This document shows, piece after piece, positions 46,318 through 56,571 of a stretch of DNA of 64,000 bases. Numbering within the stretch: the first letter of the stretch is position 1; each line of letters starts with the position of its first letter. The notes beneath the pieces were generated by a model. That model did not search any database. It was not told the origin of the DNA and was given only the letters and a program-made list of their open reading frames with translations. Made by a program: the position numbers and the translations under genes. The stretch is from Orychophragmus violaceus. Lineage: Eukaryota; Streptophyta; Magnoliopsida; Brassicales; Brassicaceae. The DNA is taken from contig CM058240.1 in NCBI GenBank assembly GCA_030180135.1, forward strand, positions 67,513,581 to 67,577,580. Reading direction: 5' to 3'.

Positions 46318-48094
46318 CCGTCAAAGCGCATCGCCACCTCCGTCTTCAACGTCATGTCTCCGGTGGTCCAAGAACGCCGGCAAACATGGCGACTGCGGTG
46401 ACGATAATGGCGGATTTGCATCTGAGGACTCCGGTCTGCTACGTCTTATTCCTAGGAGGAAAAACACAGCGGCTATCCATCTGAAGACCCTCATCTGCTT
46501 CGTCTTTTTCACAGGAGGAAAAACACGGCGGCTCTGCATTTGATGACTCTGGTCTGTTTAGTTTTCTTCCCAAGAGGAAAAAGGAGAATCTGCATCCCTG
46601 AGCTGTGGAGAAGAATGCTACGTCTTCATCTTCTTCTTCGACCAAATCAAGTGAATTTGATTTGTTTTTGTCAACATCTGAAATTTATTTCACACAAAGA
46701 ATTGATGAGTTACAAGTTGAATTACAATTAAGGAGAGAAGATTTAGGAAATATAAAACTTAAATTTAGATTTAGAATTGGTTTGGAGAGAGACGAAGAAG
46801 ATTTCTAAAAAGAGGAGAAAAATAAAAAGGAAAAGAAAAATGAGAAAAAAATCCAACGGTCCATATTTGAGATGAGATATCGAACCAATAGCTGATCCAC
46901 CTATACACAAAAACAAATCGCAACCGTTGATATGGTTTAATAAACGGTTCTCATTTATGATCCGTCTGATGAAGCTATGAGCCAAGCAAAAATTTATTTG
47001 TGTTTAATTCATATGTAATAATCACAAATGATTTTAAAATAATAGAAATGGTTTAAAATAAAATTTGTAAAACTGTTAAATTTAAAAATATAAGAGATAA
47101 AAACTTTTAAAAGTGTTAAAAAAATTTAAATGATTTAAAGATAATAGACGAGTATATATAATATTTAAATTTTTTTAAAGATAATAAATGATTAAGTTTT
47201 ATTTTAATTTTTTATACATGTTTTTTTAAATTTTGAAAGTGTTAAATTTTATTTATTAATATATAAATAATTAAATTATTGTTCAAGACTTTTAGTTTAT
47301 TATTAGTATTAAAACATTGGTAGATTTCAAAAAGTTTCATAAATTTATTAATTTATTATTGGCTAAAATAATTTCATAATTAATTTTAGGAAAAATATAT
47401 ATCTAAATGGTATAAATATTAGTGTTATGGATATAATTAATATTTATAATTGGATTTTAAAGTTATGATAAAGAGTTTAGGGTTATAGTTTAAAATTTAT
47501 GGTTTAGGGGTATAGAGTTTGAATGGTTATTTTTAAGGTTTAAGTTAATGTTTGAAATATTAGATTTTGAAAACAAAAATTATTTTTATCAATGTTGAAT
47601 CTCAGTTTTTAATATATATATATTTTTTTATATTTTTGAATTTATTTAGGGTTTAGGGGTTTTAATAGTCACAGATAACTTCATGGCTATCTATGAATAT
47701 CTCATAAAGCCACATATAACTACGAATAAAGTCATAGCTATGACATATATATTTATATTTGCTACAGATAATTACGAATAGCCACAAAAAACATTTTGGC
47801 TATTTTTCAACGTTTTGTGTCGTAACTATTTGTGACTATTTGTTTCTATGAATGTGTTAATAGCATTATGTGGCTATTTTCTACTATTTCGTAGATATAT
47901 AGCCACAAATAGCTATGAAAATCAAAATTTTCAATTCATTCGTAGTAATTTTTTAACTATTCATGGCAAATAAAAATAATAGCCCTGAACGGTTCGTGGC
48001 TAGACCGCGGTTATCTGACAATTTTCTTGTAGTGATTTGACAAAACATTAAATAAATATAATGAAAATTTTAAAATTCAGTAGATCGGAGGAGC

Positions 48095-48160
48095 ATGGCT
48101 ACGACGGCGTCGGAGGAGGAGAAGAAGAGAGTTGCATTTGTATTGATTCTTCAGAAGGTA
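48095..48160 (+). pseudogene. Unidentified gene-like first exon
   Basis: An ATG in fair context opens MATTASEEEKKRVAFVLILQ and ends at an AAG|GTATGT donor-like site. Further possible exons are near 48232-48318 (SLMVRGDSYRLVPLNF) and 48320-48377 (EQPSTLVTDSVYPFSEIQI), each beside intron-like borders, but the frames do not join cleanly. I do not recognise the gene. It may be a pseudogene or a captured fragment. Confidence 0.4.
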
Positions 48161-49236
48161 TGTATTCACATAAACGTTAATCCCATCGGTAATTATCACT
48201 CCCTTATTCTATTATCTTCTTTTCCTCAGGTAAAAGCCCTGATTTCTAGCCTTATGGTAAGGGGAGATTCATATCGATTGGTCCCTCTAAACTTTCCGTC
48301 AGCTGTACTGAGAAGATGAACAGCCTTCAACGTTGGTGACTGATTCTGTTTATCCTTTCTCAGAGATTCAAATCATAGTAAGTTCTTCTCCACTCTTAAT
48401 CTATGAATCTTTTTATTTATTACCTCAATTTTTATGGGTGTTTTTTCTTTTTTGAATTCCTGCAGTACGATGGGTTCTCCTTGTTGGTGATAGCAACTAG
48501 TATGTATCCTTTATACCTCTTGCTTGATGGATTCTGTGAATTGTAGTTCTATGCTTTTATTTTTTTGTTTCGTTAGTTTTACATTCGAGCTACATAATCA
48601 TAATCCAGAAAATGTTTCGACCACTTTAATTTTATGAATTCATGCGTTAGTGATTTTGGAAGGCAGCAACATGATTTCCAGTTCTGTGGAAGCGACCTAA
48701 AAAGACGAAGAGGATTTTAATCCATACAGGTTTGTATATTTATCCCTAGCTTTTGTTTCGTATGCGTTGTTGTTTTATTGGATTATTGATCAAAGATTCA
48801 ACGGCTTGAATATATTACACAAATTGAGCTCTGTGTTCTAACTTAGTCATACTGATTCTTACTTTTTCTAGCTTTGTTTACTAGATTAGTGATTGGAACT
48901 TCGGATATCACGAATCAACTTGGTTCCCTTATTCAAATTTCACTATTGATCCTGCTTACCGTTATAATATCTCCTTTGATGCATTTTTAGACTTGAATCT
49001 CTGCGCTTCTCATTTGCTTTATTGTGCAGTTTTACGAGCAAATTCCTTTTTCCAAAGAGATGAATATATAATCCTGCATAGATTTGAGATTTCAATTTCT
49101 CCCTGTATTGGTTATCTGTAAAATGAAAGCAGCACGAACCAGCTAACTTGTGTGAATTCTTTCACACAATTGTGTGAATTATCCTTCCAGGACCTTGCTT
49201 TGTTTTGTGATTTTGACCAAGAATTGTTATGTGTAG

Positions 49237-49347
49237 GTCGCAACACTTACTGGGAAAAACATGAGAGTACTTTACTTGGCTACTTCACCTGATCGTAAGA
49301 GTATAGTGACCAGAGCAGGAGATGAGACACTGAGCTTTTGGAATCAG
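49237..49347 (+). pseudogene. FIZZY-RELATED (CCS52/FZR)-like WD40 exon, degenerate
   Basis: A 37-codon exon-like block between TGTGTAG and GTGAAAG reads VATLTGKNMRVLYLATSPD, then TRAGDETLSFWNQ. This is the last WD40 repeat of plant FZR/CCS52 proteins, activators of the anaphase-promoting complex. Residues normally glycine or histidine in this repeat are changed (TGH to TGK, TGAGDE to TRAGDE, LRFWN to LSFWN). The rest of the gene is not found nearby. It is therefore a fragment, left by capture or decay, not a working gene. Confidence 0.75.
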
Positions 49348-49595
49348 GTGAAAGATTTTTCCTGCTAAAAAACAATCAGGTGAGAAAATAATATCTTTTA
49401 AGATAATATTAATCTCCAAATCAATAACATCCCTTATTAATTATTTTGATCTGAGACACTGATTACGATTATTGTGGTTTATAAATTATAATTCAATCGT
49501 TGTAGTGTTCACTTAAACGCTAAAATTTCTATGTAAATGCAGGTCCAAAAGTGAAGACGCTTTGGGACGCAAATGAGACTCTCATAACACAAGCG

Positions 49596-49694
49596 GCGAG
49601 CATAGTGCAGAGAGGAGCTAGAGAAGCAGCGAGCATATTGCAGAGAGGAGCTAGAGAAGCAACGAGCATGTTGTAGAGAGGAGCTAGTGAAGCA
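49596..49694 (+). repeat. Three 33-bp tandem repeats encoding 11-residue units
   Basis: Units of 33 bp translate to ASIVQRGAREA, ASILQRGAREA and TSML-stop-RGASEA. The frame stays open for the first two units and continues from PKVKTLWDANETLITQ just upstream. It looks like a coding repeat with an amphipathic pattern, now interrupted by TAG. Confidence 0.6.
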
Positions 49695-49863
49695 GCAAGC
49701 TCACGAGCGGTACATAAGGCTCTAAGAGTAAGGCAAAACCGAACAAGAAAGAAAGGATGTGGATCATTTAGCTCTGATTCTCCGACAGAGAGAAGAGACA
49801 GCTAAGAAACGAGAAGAGGAAATAGCTGGTAAACGCCTTGGTGTGAATCTCAGATCTCACATT

Positions 49864-49881
49864 TGGCGCCGACTGTGGGGA
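49864..49881 (+). promoter_or_regulatory. Tat2 primer-binding site
   Basis: TGGCGCCGACTGTGGGGA, two bases after the LTR remnant. This is the form found in Tat/Retand elements. Confidence 0.85.
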
Positions 49882-49935
49882 CTATCTATAGCTTTTCGTG
49901 TCTTAAGAATCAGATCTTAGATCCGATAGATCGAG

Positions 49936-51411
49936 ATGAATCCCGACCAATCTGGCTCTCCCAGCGCCACACCACCAGTTGACCACCCTCAGACGGTCGA
50001 CAACGTTCCTCAGAACACCACTGGGGTAAGAATCATGGGTCAGACCGATGGCGTGTTGACGAGCTCTGCCTCAGTCTCCACGACTTCGGCACCAGCCGGC
50101 TCAGTCGCGCAAACGATCGCGACGAGCCAGACTACGACAAATGTTTTGTCAGGAACTAACGATCCGAGCAGAAACTGGGTGTGGATGAGTAATGATTCAA
50201 CTTCCGCCCCCGTCCCAGGAGGTGGATCTGGAATAACCAGACCTAATTCACCACTGCCTTCTGCTCCAGAGAGACAAGGCCCGGACGACCTCGCTGGAAT
50301 CCGTTCAATGTTAAGCCTATTGGTAAACCGAACAAGAAACAACGAGGTAAGCGCACAGGCCCAAGAGGTCGCGAACCGTTCTATAGCCGCGCAGCTCGAT
50401 GAACAGGAACGGAGCATTAACGCCCGTCTTGAAGAGCTCGCCAGCCAAAACCAGGGGGGTAGATCAACACGTGATCCACGAACCCTCATAAGTCCTCCAC
50501 CGTGTACACGCTTGGACTTCTCCCAGGTAGTAACTCCCCCGGGAGCGTCGGGAAATTTCGCTAATACGTCAAGTAGCGGCCTCCGCCCTATAATGACCCC
50601 TATCGCGATACCGACTCCATTCAGTTCGAGTTCAATGGTCACAGATCCAACCGGATCGGGAAACCGACCATTACCCGGGCCACCACCTTTCTCGAATAAC
50701 TCCAATATCCGGCCGAGGCAACTAGGAGGCTCTGCTTTCGCCTCGAGCTCGGGGCACCTTAACGGATCAAATACGATACAGTTCCAAATGCCGCAGGTCG
50801 ACCAGACAAGATCGATTCCAAAAATCGATCTTCTCGACCCCGTTTTCCCGGAACAAACGTCCAATCAGGCACAAGCCCAGTTTGCGCCTACAGTAGGCGA
50901 TGAACACGATATGCTTAGACAATACATTAGTCTAAGCTCGAAAGTTCACATGGCAACAAGTGCGGCACCCGACATCGATTGAGTGATCGAAGAAACGCGA
51001 CAAACGCCGTTCACAGACCGGATCGCCTTTGTAAGAATCCGGGAAATCAAGAAAACGAAATTTCCGGAGTTCTCTGGAAAATCGGACCCGAATGCCCATA
51101 TCAGGGCATTCCGACTAGCAATGGCAAGGGTATACCTTACCGATGAGGAAAGAGAGCCGGCTTTCGGCAGCTCTTCGCCGAAAACCTATCGGGCTCCGCC
51201 CTAGAATGGTTTGCCGGACTGGAAGAAAGGTCCATCGACAACTTCACCCAGTTCATGACGGCTTTCCCCAAACAATACTCCATCTTTAACGAGGTAAAAA
51301 CTACTGAGGCAGCTTTATTTGACGTCTCTCAGAAACCTGACGAGACACTTCACTCGTACATCGACCGATTTAAGGAAATAAAATCCAAAATCGCAAACCC
51401 ACGAGACTAAG
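49936..51411 (+). pseudogene. Tat2 gag, N-terminal and core parts (three breaks)
   Basis: The first 348 codons start MNPDQSGSPSATPPVDHPQT and are rich in S, T, P and N, with a glutamine/glutamate-rich helical part (EVANRSIAAQLDEQERSINA). A TGA ends this where VIEETRQTPFTDRI should follow; a CGA to TGA change, typical of methylated CpG, explains it. The Gag core continues (KFPEFSGKSDPNAHIRAFRL). A one-base loss near 51165 shifts the frame, and after SYIDRFKEIKSKIANPRD comes a TAA. Particle-forming Gag is therefore not made in one piece. Confidence 0.85.
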
Positions 51412-52709
51412 TAGCTATAGAAGCACTGAGACGTGGACTGTGGTATTCGACCAGATTCTGCAAGGAAATAACAGTCCGCAAACCTCAAACACTCGATGAC
51501 GCCCTTCATCGCGCATCGGCCTTTGCTCGCCTCGAGGACGAAACCAAGGCCCTCAGAGAAAAGCATCGAAAAGAAAAGAACTCGTCGGGCTCTCAGAACC
51601 CGAACCCAAAAAAGGATTCCTGTAAATCAGGAAACGTCAACGCGGTCGAGAGCCCGAAGAGCTCGAAGAAATTCGAGTTCGACACGGAAAAATTCTGTGA
51701 TTTTCACAACAAAAGAGGACATTCGACTGAAGAGTGCTATACTCGAGCTAAAGCCGAGGCTGAAAAGCGAGAGTCCGAAAACAAACAAGAATCAGAAGTC
51801 GAGGAGGAAACTCCATCTGACAAAAAGGAAAATACGCAGACCAAAGAGTCAAACACCAAAAAGCCTTCTCAGAACAAGCGAGAACGGTCAAAGGAACCGG
51901 AATCTCCCGAAACACTCCCTCAGGGGTCGCGAAAGGGAGTCGAGGTCATTCTCGGCGAGCTCAGCTTGTGCGGCACCTCAGGAGGTTCGGCGTTATCTCC
52001 ACCTCCGGCTCCCGTCATGATTTTACGCTCACGAATCAATCTCCCTTGTCTCTGCGGGGGGGGGGGGGGGGGGGGTGTACGGGCCATACCCCCTAAACGA
52101 GTTAACTTCATCTTTGGTGGCTACAAGCTATGCCGAGACTCGGTCAATTCAATCAAAGCTCTTCAAAGAAGAGCCGAGACCGACAAAGGGGGGAAAATCC
52201 CAATGTTAGGTCCATACCACAAAATCACTTTCCACGAGAGCGAGACAGGTAATCTTGACAAACCACACGACGACGCTCTCCTCGTTTGTCTAGTAGTGGG
52301 AGATGTCGAAATCTCGAGGATAATGATCGACACAGGAAGTTCGGTGGATGTCCTCTTTTACGATGCGTTCAAAAAGATGGAGTTCAACGACTCCGAGATC
52401 GTCGAGGAAAAGACACCATTGGTAGGGTTCGCTGGCGAAACAACATACTCAATGGGCTCTGTCTTCGCCCCAGTAATAGCTGGAGGAGTTCGAAGAATGA
52501 CAGAGTTCTTCATAGTAGATCGGCTAGCTCCCTACAACGCAATTTTAGGTCGACCATGGATATATGACATGAAAGCGGTACCATCGACCTACCATCAATG
52601 CGTAAAATTTCCAACTCCCAAAGGAGTAAAAACCGTTTACGGAAGTCAAAAGATTTCCCGCCATTGCTACATGAATGGATACAAGCAGATTGAGAAATCC
52701 TCAGCGTAG
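51412..52709 (+). CDS. Tat2 Gag C-terminus and aspartic protease (open, 432 codons, no own ATG at its start)
   Basis: One frame runs from VAIEALRRGLWYSTRF through a zinc knuckle FCDFHNKRGHSTEEC to the protease. The protease has MIDTGSSVDVLFYD (active site DTG intact), then LAPYNAILGRPWIYD and PSTYHQCVKFPTPKGV, and ends NGYKQIEKSSA. It would cut Gag precursors. A run of 20 G (52056-52075) lies inside the frame, between Gag and protease. No RT follows. Translation from an inner ATG (for example at 51966) would give the protease alone, but whether it is expressed is unknown. Confidence 0.75.
52056..52075. repeat. Poly-G run between Gag and protease of Tat2
   Basis: 20 consecutive G, encoding glycines in the current frame. 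A run of this kind is unstable, and its length decides the protease frame. It could also be a sequencing artefact. Confidence 0.85.
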
Positions 52710-53425
52710 CAATTACGGAAAGAGGAGGAGCTCGCCATCATGCAGACCAAAAGGTCGAACGACCCAAGTTAAATAGGACAGACGGCGGATGCGGACCAAA
52801 TGATCCCGCCGCCGCACTCGTGCTTGCTCCCGTTACGTCTCTCAGAGCCATGAGGAGGAATATACCGAGACCAAAAGAAGCCCCTAAGAGAGTTTCTGAT
52901 AACCAAAAGAACACGAAGGAAACAAGACGCAAATGAGAAGAGGGAAAGTTACCCTCGACAATATAAAGAATTATCTATAGTGGGAATTGTGCAAAATCTC
53001 GAACGGGCGATTCCAAACTCGTAATAACTACGAGAAAATCGAGACGGTTGAGACTCCTCGCCTTCCCTATCCTAACCTTCGATTCGAGATCGACGGTCAC
53101 GAGCGCATGCCAGCCAATCCACGTCAGTAAGGAATTGAGTTCAAAAAGACTATTTGTAACCCTCAAATCTCAGCCGTTAGCGAGCAACCAGATACACAAT
53201 GGGAGATGTGGCTCTCTTAATAAATATACGCCACGACTGCCGACGCGCCAACAAGCAGGTCAGTTTGGCCCACGCGCTCGCCCTTGACCGTTGGATCGAA
53301 ACAAGATCTACGGATGGGGCAAAAGTAATCATTAAGCCTATCACGCCTGAGACGTACGCTTCTTCCCGAGAACGCCAACCGCCCATCAACCTCGACTTGT
53401 CGAAATTAATGGGCTGGGGGGCTAT
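52710..53425 (+). other. Tat2 3' untranslated region and polypurine tract
   Basis: No pol remnant is seen. It ends in GGGCTGGGGGGCTAT, a polypurine tract just like that of Tat1. Confidence 0.65.
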
Positions 53426-53962
53426 TGTTGGTACTGGATTTCCCTCTAGGAAATCTGGCCCATAAACAAATAAAACAAAGGCCCATAATTATGAGCCCGT
53501 TCCAAGATCAAGACAGAGAGATCGACCGTTATCCTTTGTTGGGCCCATACGATTGACATCCTGACAAGGCCCATGCAACGCCGAAGTGAGAGGCGATCGA
53601 GCTTGAGCTCGATAGGAGACGATGTGGAGATAGAGCAACCTGGTCTTCGTCGGTTCAACTAATCCACGCAAATCTCGGAGATCGTTATCACGACGAGGCC
53701 GAAATATCAGAACAAGAAGATCAAAGTCGAGAGTATTTAAAGAAGAAGTGGCGATTCATTCAAGACTTTCCAACCCTAATTAAGAACACTTCGACTAGAT
53801 AGCTCGATTATCATACTTTGTACTCTCTTTTCGATTGTGTTTGTTCTATCTCGACGATCAATCTCAATAAAGTCTTTGATTCATAGGAAATCTATACCAT
53901 TTCTATATCCAAAAGTCCAAATCCACGATTACAAATTCTTGGTGTGAATCTCAGATCTCACA
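53426..53962 (+). repeat. Tat2 3' LTR
   Basis: 537 bp, starting TGTTGGTACTGGATTTCC and ending CAGATCTCACA. A TATA-like TATTTAAAG lies near 53733 and AATAAA at 53866-53871. Its size and sequence differ from the Tat1 LTR, but TTTGTACTCT and the tract before it are shared. Confidence 0.85.
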
Positions 53963-54150
53963 TCACCCTACTACTTTTGATAGAGTAAACTCTTGGCAAG
54001 CAATACGAGGAAATGACCTTTTTAGCCCTTTCCATTCACCATACTCCATCAACTTGGGTAGCCAAATTTGAACGGGTTGTTAACCCTTCATAGCCTAGGC
54101 TAGAAACGCCTTCGTCTGTCGCATCCTACAACATGTTTTTCTATATAAAG
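53963..54150 (+). repeat. Dispersed repeat, copy 2
   Basis: Partner of 37105-37290. Tat2 ends exactly at its left edge, and its beginning is missing on the other side of Tat2. This agrees with a deletion that also removed most of the Tat2 5' LTR. Confidence 0.75.
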
Positions 54151-56570
54151 ATCTCTTGTGGAATCCAAAGAATTAATACAATAAATAATACTGCATAGGA
54201 CTACCAAGTTTCAAATAAAAAAGACAAGAATAATAAAGCTCAAATTACATAATCCGCAGATCAAGAAAAGAATGGAAACTCGGATAAGAGAAGAACACAA
54301 AACTAGAACTAACTTTGAACAAAAAACAACAAAAGGGAAACTATGAACTTGGGCTTGATAAGGTCTTTAGACACAAGCTGATCCCTTAGAAATAACAGTC
54401 ATATTTTAAGCTCTGGTGTCCTGAGAACGGGTAACTCTCCATTGTAGAATCTGGAAAGATAAGATGGTTAAACTTTTGCTGAACCCAGAGCTGACGATAA
54501 AATGGACTAATATTGTATAAAAGGGGTGCCATTATTTCTTTTAAAATTCCTCAATCCATAGAAAAACTTTGAAATCCATTGAAAACTGAATCTTAACTGT
54601 ACTATCTACTACCCGCCTTGAGTCACTATCGGGACAGCCAACCCGCTCTAATCCAAAAAAACACTGTCTCCTCCTCGCTTGAGACAACGTACTACGAACC
54701 ATAACTTACTCATCAAGTAACTCCAATAAATGCATTAACCAAAATAAACAAAATAATCCAATAATACGGTAATCAAAATAAACCGAAATGAAATCATTAA
54801 AATAATATTTAAAACAAATGCGAAAAGCGAAAAACGTTTCCAAAGAACCTGATCCAGCAAGGCGTTTATCTACTTGTCACCCTAACCTAAAAAGAGAGGA
54901 AAACAGAAAGAGTGGTGATTAACTGGGGAGTCACGCAGTGAGATATTAAATGATAAACATGCAAGTGTAGGGGCTCGGTCCTAGCACTATAAATATAACA
55001 TTCTAGCCTAAACATGAACAATCACAGCACCTTGAGCATTAAGCAAAACAAAATTGATCCTATCGAATTAAGTGATCGCAACACCCTCCGAAGAATCTTA
55101 TGATGGATGTCGTGTCTACCGCACCGCCTACGTAACGCTTTATCGATCTCTTAGGACGATGGCAATAGATCGACTTAGACTTACTCGGGTCCCTGCACAC
55201 AACATTTTCCAAGTACAGAAGTCCATCTTTGTACCCCGCAATCTCACCTATTCATACCACTAAATATATATATATATATAACAAGCAAGAACCTATTTAT
55301 CTGGCAACGCAAACAAGGGGTTGAATAATCTACATTCCCATCTCCAATTTAAACAATAAAACCTAACTAGACTCGATCAAAAAGACAGATCATAAGGTAC
55401 TACACTAGCCATAAATTGAGTTCTAGCCCAAATCATGATATAACCTCCTAGAATTGGCACTCTTAATTTCAGAATGGGGATATGCCTTATTTAAAAAAAA
55501 TAAGAATCTTAACGAATCACTGACCAGGGATGTGGAATAATGGGTTACATAAAGGCTGCAGAAAGTCCTTTGAAATACCAAGCCAAAATCTTATGCATAT
55601 TACACACCAAAAGAGATTCAGTAACTTCTTGGAATGAAAAGATAGATGAATTGTAGTGTTACAAATACCATAATATAAAGAGATTCACCAACTATAATCT
55701 AACTCAAAAATAGATTTGGAATGAAAAGATAGATGAATTGTAGTGTTACAAATACCATAATATAAAGAGAGAGAAGAGAAGAATGAGAAATCGAAAACAG
55801 GTCATGGATCATGCTCAAGGACCAGAATTAAAAACACACATAATTCATAGGCTCTAGAAACGTGACTCAGCCCTCAGACGCTGTCGCATATCCGAGTCTA
55901 CTGGAATCGAGCACCACAGCTGGAGACAGCCTCCCCAATGGGAGTACCTCCGCCGTAGATCGTTCAGACCCTCTCGTCTGGATAAGATCCGACAAAAACC
56001 GACTGGTCATGCCCAAACCTTAACTAAAATTGTTCTCAGGCCTGTCTCCCCAAGGGTCACTGTGCTTACGAGGTCTAGTATTAAGGATCTGGCCGAGATT
56101 TAAAGCATTCTCTCAATGTTGAGGGTCAAAGCCATGAATCGACAACTCGAGCTCTAATAGCTCGACTAGCCCGACAAGAACGAGATCTCGCAAACAGATT
56201 CGCTAAGATCTCCAATCCTAAGTTCCTAGCAGGACGAGACTCCTTACCAATGAAGGGAGTCCACCTCCGCGAGCACATCGGTATTAGCCGATCGATTGTG
56301 GGATGATGTCCGACCGTCGGGACGTCGCCGGAATTTTTTTCGGTGACTGAACTTCTCTGAGATCAACGCCAGCCCTAACGCCTCGAGATAGTTCACTACC
56401 CCCAATACAACTGTAGGATATTTGACACTTTCTACTTTTTTGAGCTCGCCATCGTTAACTACGAACTTGATGAACTCAAACGGTACCGAAACATTAGACT
56501 ATCCAAGGCGTCTTCCCTCTCCACCTCTTTTGCCTACAGGATTTGAACCAACCAGATCCTTGTAGCATAG
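54151..56570. other. Unassigned stretch, LTR-like and gag debris
   Basis: No intact gene. 54600-55260 has chromovirus-LTR-like phrases (GGGAGTCACGCAGTGAG, with a CTATAAATA TATA-like site near 54990). A TA run lies at 55262-55281. 55635-55768 holds an 85-bp direct duplication (GGAATGAAAAGATAGATG). From about 55860 the sequence becomes a decayed Tat gag N-terminal part. Confidence 0.45.
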
Positions 56571-56571
56571 A

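Larger units (their letters stand above)
41712..48034. mobile_element. CACTA-2: non-autonomous CACTA element, split by a gypsy insertion
   Basis: The ends are CACTACAAGAAAAACTG (left) and, on the minus strand, CACTACAAGAAAATTGTC (right). Both are flanked by the 3-bp duplication ATT, as expected for CACTA elements. Without the gypsy insertion it is about 2.2 kb. Subterminal GTGGCTAT/ATAGCCAC motifs crowd both ends. No transposase is encoded, so it relied on an autonomous relative. The inside carries the tandem units shared with CACTA-1. Confidence 0.9.
48035..49836 (+). other. Gene-like island between CACTA-2 and Tat2
   Basis: Less repetitive sequence with several exon-like pieces bounded by GT and AG. 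It probably represents a decayed or captured host gene region. The pieces I could read are listed separately. Between them I see only AT-rich, intron-like sequence. Confidence 0.5.
49837..53962 (+). mobile_element. Tat2: non-autonomous Tat/Retand-type gypsy element with gag and protease only
   Basis: Only the last 25 bp of the 5' LTR remain (49837-49861), identical to the end of the 3' LTR. They are followed by a well-kept primer site, gag, protease, a 0.7-kb non-coding 3' region, polypurine tract and full 3' LTR. RT, RNase H and integrase are absent, so the internal deletion resembles that of Tat1. The protease frame is intact, and gag has only three visible breaks. Confidence 0.85.

Noticed and set aside
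48035..49836. A functional host gene in the gene-like island
   Set aside because: Exon-like pieces cannot be joined into one frame, the FZR repeat has damaged key residues, and both sides are truncated by transposons.
50040..50864. A 274-codon minus-strand frame opposite Tat2 gag
   Set aside because: It is a shadow of the GC-rich gag coding strand, with no domain of its own.
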